The notes under the pieces: model-generated
What the model saw: the letters and a program-made list of their open reading frames with translations, nothing else
The model's database searches: none
Told to the model about the DNA's origin: nothing
Translations under genes and position numbers: made by a program
Assembly: GCA_024223715.1 (NCBI GenBank)
Contig: JAAEOA010000352.1
Location: 38,356-102,355 of the forward strand
Direction: 5' to 3'
DNA from: a bacterium
GTDB taxonomy: Bacteria; Krumholzibacteriota; Krumholzibacteriia; LZORAL124-64-63
Length of the DNA stretch: 64,000 bases
Shown: positions 54,686-63,397 of the stretch, one piece after another
Layout: each line of letters starts with the position of its first letter
How positions within the stretch are numbered: position 1 is the first letter of the stretch

Positions 54686-56410
54686 ATGAAAAAATTAGTC
54701 GAATGTGTTCCAAATATCAGTGAAGGACGCGATCCGGCCATTATCGATGCCGTAACTTCTGTTGTTTCAGATGTGAACGGTGTGCACCTGCTGGACGTGG
54801 ATCCGGGAGCCGATACCAACCGGACCGTCATCACCTTCATTGGTGACCCCGACGGCGTTGCCGAAGCTGCCTTCCGGGTGGTCAAGCGAGCTTCCGAATT
54901 GATTGACATGGGCAAACAAAAAGGCGCCCACCCCCGCCACGGGGCCACCGATGTTTGTCCTTTTGTACCCGTTCGTGGCGTTACGATGGAAGAATGTGTG
55001 GAGATTGCCCGCAAGGTTGGCAAGCGCATCGGTGAAGAGCTGGAAATCCCGGTTTATCTCTATGAAGACGCTGCCACAAGCGAAGAACGACGCAATTTGG
55101 CTTTCGTTCGTAAAGGCGAATACGAAGCTTTGTCCGAAAAACTTGGAACCGATAAGTGGAAACCAGATTTTGGTCCCAATCAGTGGAACGATCAGACCAG
55201 CCGCAGCGGCGCAACCAACGTTTCAGCCCGTGGTTTTCTGGTGGCCTACAATGTTAATCTGAACACCCGGAACAAAAGCATTTCTTCGCAAATCGCTCTT
55301 GATATTAAAGAAGCCGGCCGAGCCCAGCGGGACGGCAAAGGTGTTCTGGTAAAAGACGAGAACAATAAAAACATTCTTGTTCCTGGTCCTTATAAGCTGG
55401 ATGCCTGCAAAGCTGTGGGTTGGATTATTGAAGAATACGACCGGGCTCAGGTTTCCATCAACCTGGTCAATACGGCCATCACCAAACCTCACCAGGCTTT
55501 CGACGCCTGCAGTGCCAGTGCTCTGGATCGCGGGGCCCGGGTTACCGGCAGTGAATTGGTGGGCCTTATTCCTGAAGGTGACCTTCTGGCCGCCGGAAAG
55601 CACTACCTGAAAAAGGCCAATCAATCGGCTGGCATTCCCCGGAAAATGATTCTGGAAACGGCCATTCAAAGTATGGGTCTGCGTGAACTGGGCGAATTCG
55701 ATCCTGCCGAGAAGGTCATTGAGTACCAGGCCGGCCTTGTGGATGGTGAACTGGTCAGCATGACCAACCGTGAATTTGTCGATGTTTTAAGCACCGACAG
55801 CCCCGCCCCCGGAGGTGGCTCGGTGGCCGCATTGTGCGCCGCTCAATCGGCTGGCCTAACTGCCATGGTGGGCAATCTCACTGTGGGTAAGAAAAAGGCC
55901 TATTTGCCGGTTCAGGATCGGGTAAAAGAAATTGCTGAACTGGGTCAGGACCTGAAAGACTTTTTCCTGGCTGCCATAGACGACGATACCAATAGCTTCA
56001 ATGTTGTTATGGATTGCTTTGGCCTGCCTAAGAAGACAGCCGAGCAGAAAAAATCTCGCAATCTTGCTATTGCCGACGCCACCCGTGGGGCTACCCGCGT
56101 ACCTTTGTCGGTATTGGAAAAAATCCCTGGTTTGCTGAAACTGGCTGCAGAAATCAGTGAAATTGGCAACGCTCCGAGTTTGAGCGATGCAGGAGTTGCC
56201 GTATTGACCGCTTTGGCCGGTGCCGAAGGTGCCTACTACAACGTTCTGATCAATCTGGAAGGCCTTAAAGAGCTGGATCAGAGTGGTGAGCCCGGTTTCT
56301 ACGATGATGCCCTGAAACGAGCCAAAGTGGCCATGAAGGAATGTGAAACCCTGGCAACAGAAAGTCGTGCCGCCGTGCGTAACAAGCTGGAAGCTGCGCT
56401 GGAATCGTGA
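54686..56410 (+). CDS. ftcD: Bifunctional glutamate formiminotransferase / formiminotetrahydrofolate cyclodeaminase
   Basis: 574 residues with GAGGGG before the ATG. Residues 1-300 are the formiminotransferase: KKLVECVPNISEGRD, HPRHGATDVCPFVPVRG (active-site His region) and NVNLNTRNKSISSQIA. Residues about 345-560 are the cyclodeaminase helical domain: STDSPAPGGGSVAALCAAQSAGLTAMVGNLTVGKK. Together they move the formimino group of histidine-derived formiminoglutamate to folate and release ammonia. Fusion of the two is known in vertebrates and several bacteria. No hut gene is adjacent. Confidence 0.95.
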   Translation: MKKLVECVPNISEGRDPAIIDAVTSVVSDVNGVHLLDVDPGADTNRTVITFIGDPDGVAEAAFRVVKRASELIDMGKQKGAHPRHGATDVCPFVPVRGVTMEECVEIARKVGKRIGEELEIPVYLYEDAATSEERRNLAFVRKGEYEALSEKLGTDKWKPDFGPNQWNDQTSRSGATNVSARGFLVAYNVNLNTRNKSISSQIALDIKEAGRAQRDGKGVLVKDENNKNILVPGPYKLDACKAVGWIIEEYDRAQVSINLVNTAITKPHQAFDACSASALDRGARVTGSELVGLIPEGDLLAAGKHYLKKANQSAGIPRKMILETAIQSMGLRELGEFDPAEKVIEYQAGLVDGELVSMTNREFVDVLSTDSPAPGGGSVAALCAAQSAGLTAMVGNLTVGKKKAYLPVQDRVKEIAELGQDLKDFFLAAIDDDTNSFNVVMDCFGLPKKTAEQKKSRNLAIADATRGATRVPLSVLEKIPGLLKLAAEISEIGNAPSLSDAGVAVLTALAGAEGAYYNVLINLEGLKELDQSGEPGFYDDALKRAKVAMKECETLATESRAAVRNKLEAALES

Positions 56411-56444
56411 TAGACTGCCTCATCCTTGAATAATAACCCCGTAT

Positions 56445-56470
56445 GACCGACCTTCGGGCCGGTCTTCCAT
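56445..56470 (+). terminator. UUCG-loop hairpin after ftcD
   Basis: GACCGACC-TTCG-GGCCGGTC (56445-56464) is an 8-base stem with one mismatch and a stable UUCG loop, followed by only TTCC. It lies between ftcD and the MFS gene and could reduce read-through. Confidence 0.4.
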
Positions 56471-56489
56471 AAAAGAAAGGTACTGAATT

Positions 56490-57935
56490 ATGGCTGCAGC
56501 CGGACCTCCCGAAAAACAACAGGGCGTCATGGAGCAATTGACCCAACCGTTTATCGATCTCTTTAATGCCCCCCGGGCCCTGTGGGGCATCAACCTGGCT
56601 TATTTCCTTGAAGGAATGGTCTATTTTGGAATGCTGGGCTACCTAGCCATGCATTTCTCCGATTTTATTTTCCAGGGTCTGCCCCACCCCGACATTGAAG
56701 CCCACCATATGGTCATGTTTCTGACTGCAGGAATCACCATTTCCATGTTCTTTTTGGGAACGGTTGCCGACAAAAAAGGAATTCGAAAAACGCTGCTGAT
56801 GGCTTTTGTCCTCCTGCTTATTGGACGAGTTCTTATTTCCGCGGCCCCCACAGTTTTGGGCCTCCAGCCAGATGGTATGTGGTCACCACTGCATATTGTC
56901 ACTTTATTGGGTATGGTCCTGATTGTTATCGGCTACGGAATGTACCAGCCAGCAGCTTATGCCGGTGTGAAGAAGTTTACTTCTCCCAAGAACGCCGCCA
57001 TGGGATTTGCCATGCTGTACGCCTTGATGAACCTTGGTGGATACCTGCCTTCGTTTGCTTTTCTCCTGAGAGATAATATGGGACTTGGCATAACCGGCGT
57101 TTATTGGTTCTACACTGTAGTAACCCTTGTGGCCCTGGTCATGACCCTGCTTATCCTTAATCCCAAAGTTGAAAAAGAAGCTGAAGATCAAGCCAATGCT
57201 GAACGTGAAGCCATGGCAAAGGAAGAAGCAGCCAAGAAAAAGGAAGCCGGAGAAACCGTTGAAGAAAAAGTTGTCGAAAAAACTGAAAGCAATGATGGCT
57301 TCTTCGACAAAATGCGCAACTATTTCCTGAATCATCCCTTGCGGGACCTGAAATTTACCTTCTTCATTACTGCTCTGATTCCTGTTCAAACCCTCTTTAC
57401 ATACAACTGGTTGATTCTGCCTCAGTACATCAACCGTGCTTACGATGGTTTCATTGGTGAGAAATTTGAGCTGGCTTCAAACTTCAATCCGCTGTTGATT
57501 TTCATCTTTGTGCCTGTAGTTACAGCCCTGACTCAGAAGAAAAACATCTACAGCATGATGATCATTGGTACCTTCACCATGGCGGCTCCAGCCTTCTTTC
57601 TGGCCTTGGGAACCAACATCTGGACCCTTGGAGCCTATCTTATTGTGATGACTGTGGGTGAAGCCCTCTGGCAACCACGTTTCCTTCAATATGCTGCGGA
57701 AATCGCTCCTGAAGGTAGAACCGGTGAATACATGGGTGTCGCCCAGCTGCCTTGGTTCCTGACCAAAATGCTGGTTCCCCTGTACTCGGGATTCATGATC
57801 GACAAATATGTGCCAGCTGAAGGCGCCAAAGACCCTGAAGGCATGTGGCTCATTTTTGGTGTCATTGCCATTCTGTCTTCAATCTTTTTGGTTATGGGTC
57901 GAAAATGGGTTGGGAATATGAAAGTTAAAGCTTAA
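56490..57935 (+). CDS. MFS (major facilitator) transporter
   Basis: 481 residues with about 12 membrane helices in two halves. The first half has FLEGMVYFGMLGYLAMHF, the loop GTVADKKGIRKTLLMAF (the family A-loop pattern G..aDr.Grr) and GMYQPAAYAGVKKFTSPKNAAMGFAMLYALMNLGGYLPSF, similar to the POT/PTR branch. A charged Glu/Lys-rich linker (residues about 225-265: AEREAMAKEEAAKKKEAGE) joins the halves. The substrate is unknown; some POT relatives move peptides. It is downstream of ftcD, perhaps on its transcript. Confidence 0.85.
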   Translation: MAAAGPPEKQQGVMEQLTQPFIDLFNAPRALWGINLAYFLEGMVYFGMLGYLAMHFSDFIFQGLPHPDIEAHHMVMFLTAGITISMFFLGTVADKKGIRKTLLMAFVLLLIGRVLISAAPTVLGLQPDGMWSPLHIVTLLGMVLIVIGYGMYQPAAYAGVKKFTSPKNAAMGFAMLYALMNLGGYLPSFAFLLRDNMGLGITGVYWFYTVVTLVALVMTLLILNPKVEKEAEDQANAEREAMAKEEAAKKKEAGETVEEKVVEKTESNDGFFDKMRNYFLNHPLRDLKFTFFITALIPVQTLFTYNWLILPQYINRAYDGFIGEKFELASNFNPLLIFIFVPVVTALTQKKNIYSMMIIGTFTMAAPAFFLALGTNIWTLGAYLIVMTVGEALWQPRFLQYAAEIAPEGRTGEYMGVAQLPWFLTKMLVPLYSGFMIDKYVPAEGAKDPEGMWLIFGVIAILSSIFLVMGRKWVGNMKVKA

Positions 57936-57944
57936 CCAATAGTG

Positions 57945-57985
57945 ATAATAGGGCGCGGTCAGAAGGCCGCGCCCTATTATTTTTT
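57945..57985. terminator. Strong convergent terminator (MFS gene / BY-kinase)
   Basis: ATAATAGGGCGCGG (57945-57958) pairs perfectly with CCGCGCCCTATTAT (57967-57980) around TCAGAAGG, followed by five T residues on plus. The BY-kinase stop codon lies within the stem. Confidence 0.9.
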
Positions 57986-58663
57986 CCCCTTCTCATATCC
58001 ATAATATTTCTGATCATAATAATAAGGCAAAACCTCGCCCAGGTTGTTGGCAACCGCCCCCAGAATATTCGCCCCCGCACTATTGAGAATTTCCACCCCG
58101 CGCTTGGACAACTCCTTGGGTGTCTGCCCGGCCATTACCATAAAAATAACGCCATCCACAGCATCGAGATAGTGCAAAGGATCACTAACGGGCACCACCG
58201 GAGGTGAATCCAGCAAAACGATATCATACTTTTTATGCATTCTTTCCACAGCATTGCGAACATTGTGTCCACCAAACAGGCGGCTTGGGTGGCCACCGGC
58301 TTTTCCTGCCGGCATGAAGTCCAGATTTTTTACCTGAGTTTCCCGGCCCGCTTCATCGGCTTCAGCTTTTTCACGAAGCATTTCAGCAAAGCCCGGGGTG
58401 ACCTTACTCTGGAATACGGTGTGTTGAACAGGTCGCCGAATATCGGCGTCCACCAAAAGAATTTTGTAAGGCAGGTGATAAGCCAAAACCAGGGCAAAAT
58501 GCAGAGAGAACAGACTCTTGCCTTCACCCCTTTCCGCACTGGTAACCATGATGGCACGCTTGCGGTCAAGATCGAGGTTCCGGCCAATGCGAATCATGAT
58601 TCGTCTCAACTCAATGGCCATTGGCGATTCAATGTCAAAGAGACCTTTGGTTTGGTTACTCAT
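57977..58663 (-). CDS. Bacterial tyrosine kinase (BY-kinase, CpsD/CapB-type)
   Basis: 228 residues. ATP site: Walker A TSAERGEGKSLFSLHFA (residues 41-57), Walker A' LLVDADIRRPVQHTVF and Walker B YDIVLLDSPPVVPVSDPL. The usual PGEGKS is RGEGKS here. The C-terminus has a Tyr cluster (PYYYDQKYYGYEKGKK), the site of autophosphorylation. Such kinases control polysaccharide chain length through a cognate Wzz protein; the GumC-like partner lies 45 bases upstream. No glycosyltransferase is in the window. The ATG has AGGA upstream. Confidence 0.92.
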   Translation of the reverse strand: MSNQTKGLFDIESPMAIELRRIMIRIGRNLDLDRKRAIMVTSAERGEGKSLFSLHFALVLAYHLPYKILLVDADIRRPVQHTVFQSKVTPGFAEMLREKAEADEAGRETQVKNLDFMPAGKAGGHPSRLFGGHNVRNAVERMHKKYDIVLLDSPPVVPVSDPLHYLDAVDGVIFMVMAGQTPKELSKRGVEILNSAGANILGAVANNLGEVLPYYYDQKYYGYEKGKK

Positions 58664-58708
58664 TGTTATCTTTCCTGGGCTGCGCCCGATTAACGTGCAA
58701 ATTACCTT

Positions 58709-60304
58709 TTAGCTCAATCGTGGATATACCACCAGGAATCCAACAGCGGCAATGGCCAGAATTCCCAAAACAATGGTTACCCACCTAAGAATTTTCAGTT
58801 TCCGCTTCCGCTCAAAAATATCATCCTGAATAACCGGCAAAGTACCAATGACGGTCAAACCAAGACTGCGTTCAATGTCCTGAACAGAGGTGAATGAGCG
58901 GTCCAGTAAAATAGCCACGACCACCAGTCCGCTCCCTATGGCCAGGGAGAGCAAAAACCCCATCAGAAGAAGCTTCTGTTTGTTGGGTTCAATAGGCACC
59001 ACCGGCCGAACGGGTTTCTGGCGAACCTTAACCTGGAAACCAATCTCAGACTGACTGGCTTCAAGATTTAAATTCTGGGTAACGATTTCCTGTTCCATGG
59101 TATTGACCAAATCGGTTGATTTAGTAACAGCAGCTTGAAGTTCACTCAAACGAGCCGATTGTCCTGGTTGCATGGCTGTAAAATCACGGAACTCACCAAC
59201 CCAATCGCCCAAACGATTCGAAACACTTTTTAAGCCATTTTGAAAGAGGCTAAAATAAATGTACTGACTGATGTGATTGCGTTCCATATACCCCAAATTG
59301 GGATAACTTGTAGCGACTATGGTATCAATTTGATTATTCAGGCGAACCCGTAACCTTACCAAATTCAGTTCAAAATCTTCCGCTTCACGATCGGTGGCCG
59401 ACAAAAGACTCTGCGAGAGAGACAAATCAATCATTTCGTTAATGATCGTTGTAATTGCCGGATCAGCATTAAACCTGTTGGTTTTAGGCAAAGGATCCAA
59501 CACCTGAAGAGCTTTTTGTTTTAGTCCGGCCATTTCGGTGCGGTCACTGCCCCGTTGCCGATCCAGCATGTGGTTCAAGTTGGCTTCGGCATAACCGAGG
59601 TTACGTGAATTGATGGGATTGTCGCGCAAAGTCGACGAAGCCATACCCGATTGAAATTCAGTCAGGGCATTTTCATTTTCCAAAAGTGTTTCCCGATAAC
59701 CTTTCAGTTGTTTTTCAAGGAAATCTCGGGTGCTGGTCCTGAATGCCAGTTGGCTGGCACGATACTCATCCAGGAAAGAATCCAGAATGTGGGAAATCAT
59801 TCGATATGCCTGATCCGGGTCTGTATCTCTGACTCCGATAAGAAAAAGATGGGATCCATCGCGCTCTATTCGCACCATGGATTTGAGCCGGTTCATGGCC
59901 TGCATAACAGCTTGTTCTTCAGAAATTGGGGTGCCCCCGGCCTGAGTCTGATTTTGGCGAATGGCCAGGTGCAGGTTCAATTCACGAACCATTCTCTCCA
60001 TGAAATCAGGACTGGAGAGCAATAGATCCATTTCCTCAAGAGCCCGACGGTCCACATGACGAGGTGAGCCGTAACGCCGGGCGGGGTTGTTGATCAAATC
60101 AGTTTCAGTATTGCCCACAATAATTCTTACCTGGCCGGCAGAATAAAAGACAGGTGTCATTATTTTGATGGCCACCGCAGCCATACTGAAACAGAGAATA
60201 AAGGGAATGATGAACAGCCACTTGCGCCGCCAAAAAGCTCGCACCATGGCCATGGGATCAATACCAGGACCAGAAGACTGGGGTTCGTCCAAAAACGGAT
60301 CCAT
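58709..60304 (-). CDS. Wzz/GumC-family polysaccharide chain-length determinant
   Basis: 531 residues from the ATG at 60302-60304 (AAAGG about seven bases upstream; a longer frame adds 23 residues without support). Residues about 28-48 are the first membrane helix (KWLFIIPFILCFSMAAVAI); a long periplasmic coiled region follows; a second helix (LLLMGFLLSLAIGSGLVVVAI) comes after the conserved Pro-rich RPVVPIEPNKQ; then a cytoplasmic part and a third C-terminal helix (WVTIVLGILAIAAVGFLVVY). The third helix is an addition to the usual two. It partners the BY-kinase gene downstream. Confidence 0.9.
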   Translation of the reverse strand: MDPFLDEPQSSGPGIDPMAMVRAFWRRKWLFIIPFILCFSMAAVAIKIMTPVFYSAGQVRIIVGNTETDLINNPARRYGSPRHVDRRALEEMDLLLSSPDFMERMVRELNLHLAIRQNQTQAGGTPISEEQAVMQAMNRLKSMVRIERDGSHLFLIGVRDTDPDQAYRMISHILDSFLDEYRASQLAFRTSTRDFLEKQLKGYRETLLENENALTEFQSGMASSTLRDNPINSRNLGYAEANLNHMLDRQRGSDRTEMAGLKQKALQVLDPLPKTNRFNADPAITTIINEMIDLSLSQSLLSATDREAEDFELNLVRLRVRLNNQIDTIVATSYPNLGYMERNHISQYIYFSLFQNGLKSVSNRLGDWVGEFRDFTAMQPGQSARLSELQAAVTKSTDLVNTMEQEIVTQNLNLEASQSEIGFQVKVRQKPVRPVVPIEPNKQKLLLMGFLLSLAIGSGLVVVAILLDRSFTSVQDIERSLGLTVIGTLPVIQDDIFERKRKLKILRWVTIVLGILAIAAVGFLVVYPRLS

Positions 60305-60623
60305 CGCTAACCTTTCGCACCAACCAAAAAGACCAAAGACGCCAGGCGCCTCTAAATTAATACCGGTAAACAAGATCAGGCTAATTCAAGGAACCAACAT
60401 TCGCAAGCTCCAACTGCTGTACCCTGTCATCCATAGATTTCACCTGATTATTAAATGACATCTCTGGTTGTCGGCAAAAAATCTCGGAAACAAAGGAATA
60501 AAATCAATTTCCCAACATTCGGCCCTTTAAAGGCCTTGAGGACAACCTCAATTAAAACAGCCTTTTGGCAGGATGTTTGATACTCAATAAAGAACATCAT
60601 TCCCCTGTCGGAGGTTCCTTTCA
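60305..60623. other. Divergent intergenic region Wzz / matrixin-like gene
   Basis: 319 bases. Weak minus-strand promoter candidate: TTGCCG (60472-60477), 18 bases, TAATAA (60448-60453). It also holds an inverted repeat TTGAGG-ACAA-CCTCAA (60536-60551) and a 26-codon minus-strand frame at 60381-60461 with no clear ribosome site. CGGAGG precedes the next gene start. Confidence 0.35.
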
Positions 60624-61748
60624 ATGAGATCTGTTTTTCACCTTGCTGGTCTTCTCTTTTTCACCCTGACCGGAGCCTGCACCCCTGCCAGTCCAGATAT
60701 TTCAGAAGCACCACTCCCAGCTTTGACCATGGAAAGTATTTATCCGCCGACGTTTCTTTCATGGCAGCAAATTCACTCTGGTCCCTGGCAGTGGTCCTGT
60801 TCAAGACCCGGGTCTGAATCAATTTCAGCCCAATTGCATTTGATAGAAGTGCCGGAAGCATCGGGATCCCTAAAAATGAAATGGGATTTTTTAACTCCCC
60901 TGCCCAAGGGTGAACTTTTGATGGTGCCTGAGGACCTGCAGCAATGGCATTCATTTTTCTGGAGCCCACCAGATCAAGAGAAGAAATCCCCCAAGGAATA
61001 TCCGGGTCTGGAATATTCTTCAGTTCCCCTGCCGTTGCCCAGGGAACCGATTGCTTCAGTCCACTACAACTCAGTGCTGGAGTTATTAAAAATTTTGAGC
61101 ACACCATGGTTTTCCCAGGTGGTTGTGCATTGGGCCGATTATCCTGTCCCCGTACGCCTGAGCGAAGCGATAAATGGTCCAGTTAATCTGGCTGATTGTC
61201 TTTCAGAAGCTGTTCATATATGGAATTCAGGGTCGGAAGTCCCCTGGTTTGAAATAGAGCCCAACTCACCTTGGGGAATTCGGCTGATCCATTTTCCCGA
61301 TCGTTCCCTGGACCCGGTCCTTTCATCACAAATCACACGACTGGATGACCAGGGCCGGCCTTTGAGGATTCACATCAGAGCAGGAAATAACTACAACACC
61401 AGTGAAGCTCGTCCTTATGTCGTGCGCGCCATGGTTCACGAGTTGGGGCATGCTTTGTTTCTGTGGGGCCATAGTCTGGACCGCAATCATTGTTTGTGGT
61501 ATCAGGCAGCTCCTCTGGTCTGTGAGCCTTCATCAGACGAAAGAAAGGCCGCACTCTGGTGGCGCGGCCTTCCTGAAGGACTGGATTTGTCTAAATACCA
61601 GACTGATTTCCCTACTGGTTATTCAATTTCCACTGAAAAGGGCATCATGGCCACTGGTCGGCCATCCATCAGAGAAACTGCAGCAAGCATGCCATTGTCA
61701 CGCAAGGTATCGAATAATTGCGGAAATACAGCAGCCAGACGGGAATAG
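60624..61748 (+). CDS. Matrixin-like zinc metalloprotease lipoprotein
   Basis: 374 residues with CGGAGG ahead of the ATG. A signal peptide leads to LTGAC, a possible lipobox (Cys20), though Thr at -3 is atypical. The catalytic motif is VHELGHALFLWGHS, the HExxHxxxxxGH form seen in bacterial matrixin relatives, and the Met-turn area reads CLWY instead of the common MY. It would act on proteins in the envelope or outside. The final 43 codons overlap the 3' end of sppA on the other strand by 130 bases; that part has no recognisable family sequence, so the original stop may have been lost. Confidence 0.75.
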   Translation: MRSVFHLAGLLFFTLTGACTPASPDISEAPLPALTMESIYPPTFLSWQQIHSGPWQWSCSRPGSESISAQLHLIEVPEASGSLKMKWDFLTPLPKGELLMVPEDLQQWHSFFWSPPDQEKKSPKEYPGLEYSSVPLPLPREPIASVHYNSVLELLKILSTPWFSQVVVHWADYPVPVRLSEAINGPVNLADCLSEAVHIWNSGSEVPWFEIEPNSPWGIRLIHFPDRSLDPVLSSQITRLDDQGRPLRIHIRAGNNYNTSEARPYVVRAMVHELGHALFLWGHSLDRNHCLWYQAAPLVCEPSSDERKAALWWRGLPEGLDLSKYQTDFPTGYSISTEKGIMATGRPSIRETAASMPLSRKVSNNCGNTAARRE

Positions 61749-63397
61749 TCCTGGGCCATGGAGTCGTTCAATCCCAAAGGGCCACGCATACTGCCGAACA
61801 TTCCACCCTGGCGCAAAGAGCGTAACAACATTCTTTGCAGAGGTGACATTTCCTCTCCAAAAGTTACAACTGAAACAGTGTCTGACTTTTGCAGACCCAA
61901 AGTCCATTTGGCTGAATCAACAGCGCGACGGAAGCCGCCAATGCCGTCAACCAATCCAGCGTCCAGGCCCTGGCTCCCGGTCCAGACACGACCCTGGGCG
62001 ACAGCATGAGCTTCGTCGCGGGTCATGTTTCGTCCATCGGCAACCTTGCCCAGGAAGCGTTCATAAAACCCATCCATTTGATTTTGAAAGAGAACGCGTT
62101 GGCTTTTGGTAAAGCCTCCTTCATCGCGGAAAAGAAGAGCGTTGTCGCCCCGGGAAATAAACTCCCGGTGAACACCAATTTTTTCATACATTCCGGTGCG
62201 GCTCATTTTCCCGGCGTACACTCCAATGGATCCAGTCAGGGTGCCCGGATCAGCAAAAATGGAATCGGCCAAACAGCTAATATAGTATCCGCCGCTGGCA
62301 GCCATGCCACTCATGGAAACAATGATGGGTTTTTCTTTTTTTAACTCGACGATTGCTTTCCAGATCAGATCGCTGGCCATGGCACTGCCACCAGGACTGT
62401 CCACCCGCAAAATTACCAGATCAATGTTTTCATCTTCAGTGGCTGCTTCCAGTTCTTCAACAATAGTCTGGCTGCCGGCAATTTTACCCTGGAAGTTATC
62501 GAATCGGCTATCGCCTGGCATAATAACACCCGTGGCATAAATGACACTGATGGTTTTCTCGGTCTCCCCAATGTCCGGTCGGTCCAGAATATAATCGGCA
62601 AAAGCTGTGGTTTCATCGTCAGGAAAATGTTCTTCAATGACATCGTTGAAATACAAAGCCCGGTCGATTAGACCTTCACTTAAAGCCGTTTCAGCATCGA
62701 ACATTCCTTTATTGATCCAATTTTCAACTTCGGCTGTGCTCACTTTCCGGCCATCAGCAAGCATTTGCACCAGTTTTTCGAACCTGTCGTCAACAATGCT
62801 GGAAATCATTTCACGGTTGGCGTCAGAGGCTTCACTGCGAGTCATTCTTTCGGGGGCGCTTTTGAATTTGCCCACATGTATGAAATCCGCTTCCATGCCC
62901 AGCTTATCGAGAGTGTCTTTCATGAAATCCAATTGTGCCGTAACCCCAAGAACCATCAAATTGGCTTCGGGTGACATATAGACTTCATCGGCCATGACAG
63001 CCAAAGCATATTCACGAGTACCGGCCCCGTCGAAATAAGCATAAACGGGTTTGTCATTTTCTTTAAATTCGGCGAGAACGTGACGAATTTCTTCAATTTT
63101 TGCCCAATCGCACCCCAGGCCGCCAAACTCCATGACCAGACCGGTAATGCGATCATCTTTAGCAGCTCGGTGGAGAGAAAAAATTACTTCAGACAAAGTA
63201 GTTTCGTCAGCTCCCCTAACTTGCCCGATGAAAGAATCGTCTCGCTCTTCAGGATAAGATCCTCCAACCTGCCAAATCAGCACCCCACCATCAATGGCAA
63301 CAGCCTGATCCAATTGGGAGAAGGAATAAAACATCAGTCCCATACCACCGCCTACAAAAACGGCGATCACCAAAAAGACTATCCAGAACTTTTTCAT
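61619..63397 (-). CDS. sppA: Signal peptide peptidase SppA, long (67 kDa) type
   Basis: 592 residues with an N-terminal membrane anchor (about residues 4-25). It has two S49 domains. The catalytic pair is present: Lys179 in HVGKFKSAPER (equivalent to Lys209 of E. coli SppA) and Ser368 in SMSGMAASGGYY (Ser409 in E. coli), with RVDSPGGSAMAS near 331. It degrades remnant signal peptides and other membrane fragments at the inner membrane. Its start overlaps the upstream acyl-CoA synthetase stop as ATGA. The 3' end overlaps the convergent matrixin-like gene. Confidence 0.94.
   Translation of the reverse strand: MKKFWIVFLVIAVFVGGGMGLMFYSFSQLDQAVAIDGGVLIWQVGGSYPEERDDSFIGQVRGADETTLSEVIFSLHRAAKDDRITGLVMEFGGLGCDWAKIEEIRHVLAEFKENDKPVYAYFDGAGTREYALAVMADEVYMSPEANLMVLGVTAQLDFMKDTLDKLGMEADFIHVGKFKSAPERMTRSEASDANREMISSIVDDRFEKLVQMLADGRKVSTAEVENWINKGMFDAETALSEGLIDRALYFNDVIEEHFPDDETTAFADYILDRPDIGETEKTISVIYATGVIMPGDSRFDNFQGKIAGSQTIVEELEAATEDENIDLVILRVDSPGGSAMASDLIWKAIVELKKEKPIIVSMSGMAASGGYYISCLADSIFADPGTLTGSIGVYAGKMSRTGMYEKIGVHREFISRGDNALLFRDEGGFTKSQRVLFQNQMDGFYERFLGKVADGRNMTRDEAHAVAQGRVWTGSQGLDAGLVDGIGGFRRAVDSAKWTLGLQKSDTVSVVTFGEEMSPLQRMLLRSLRQGGMFGSMRGPLGLNDSMAQDYSRLAAVFPQLFDTLRDNGMLAAVSLMDGRPVAMMPFSVEIE

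Noticed and set aside
61619..63397. SppA with missing catalytic lysine
   Set aside because: The ADE and ADS positions first looked like lost Lys residues, but by recall of the E. coli sequence the Lys equivalent to 209 is in HVGKFKSAPER and is present, as is the Ser.
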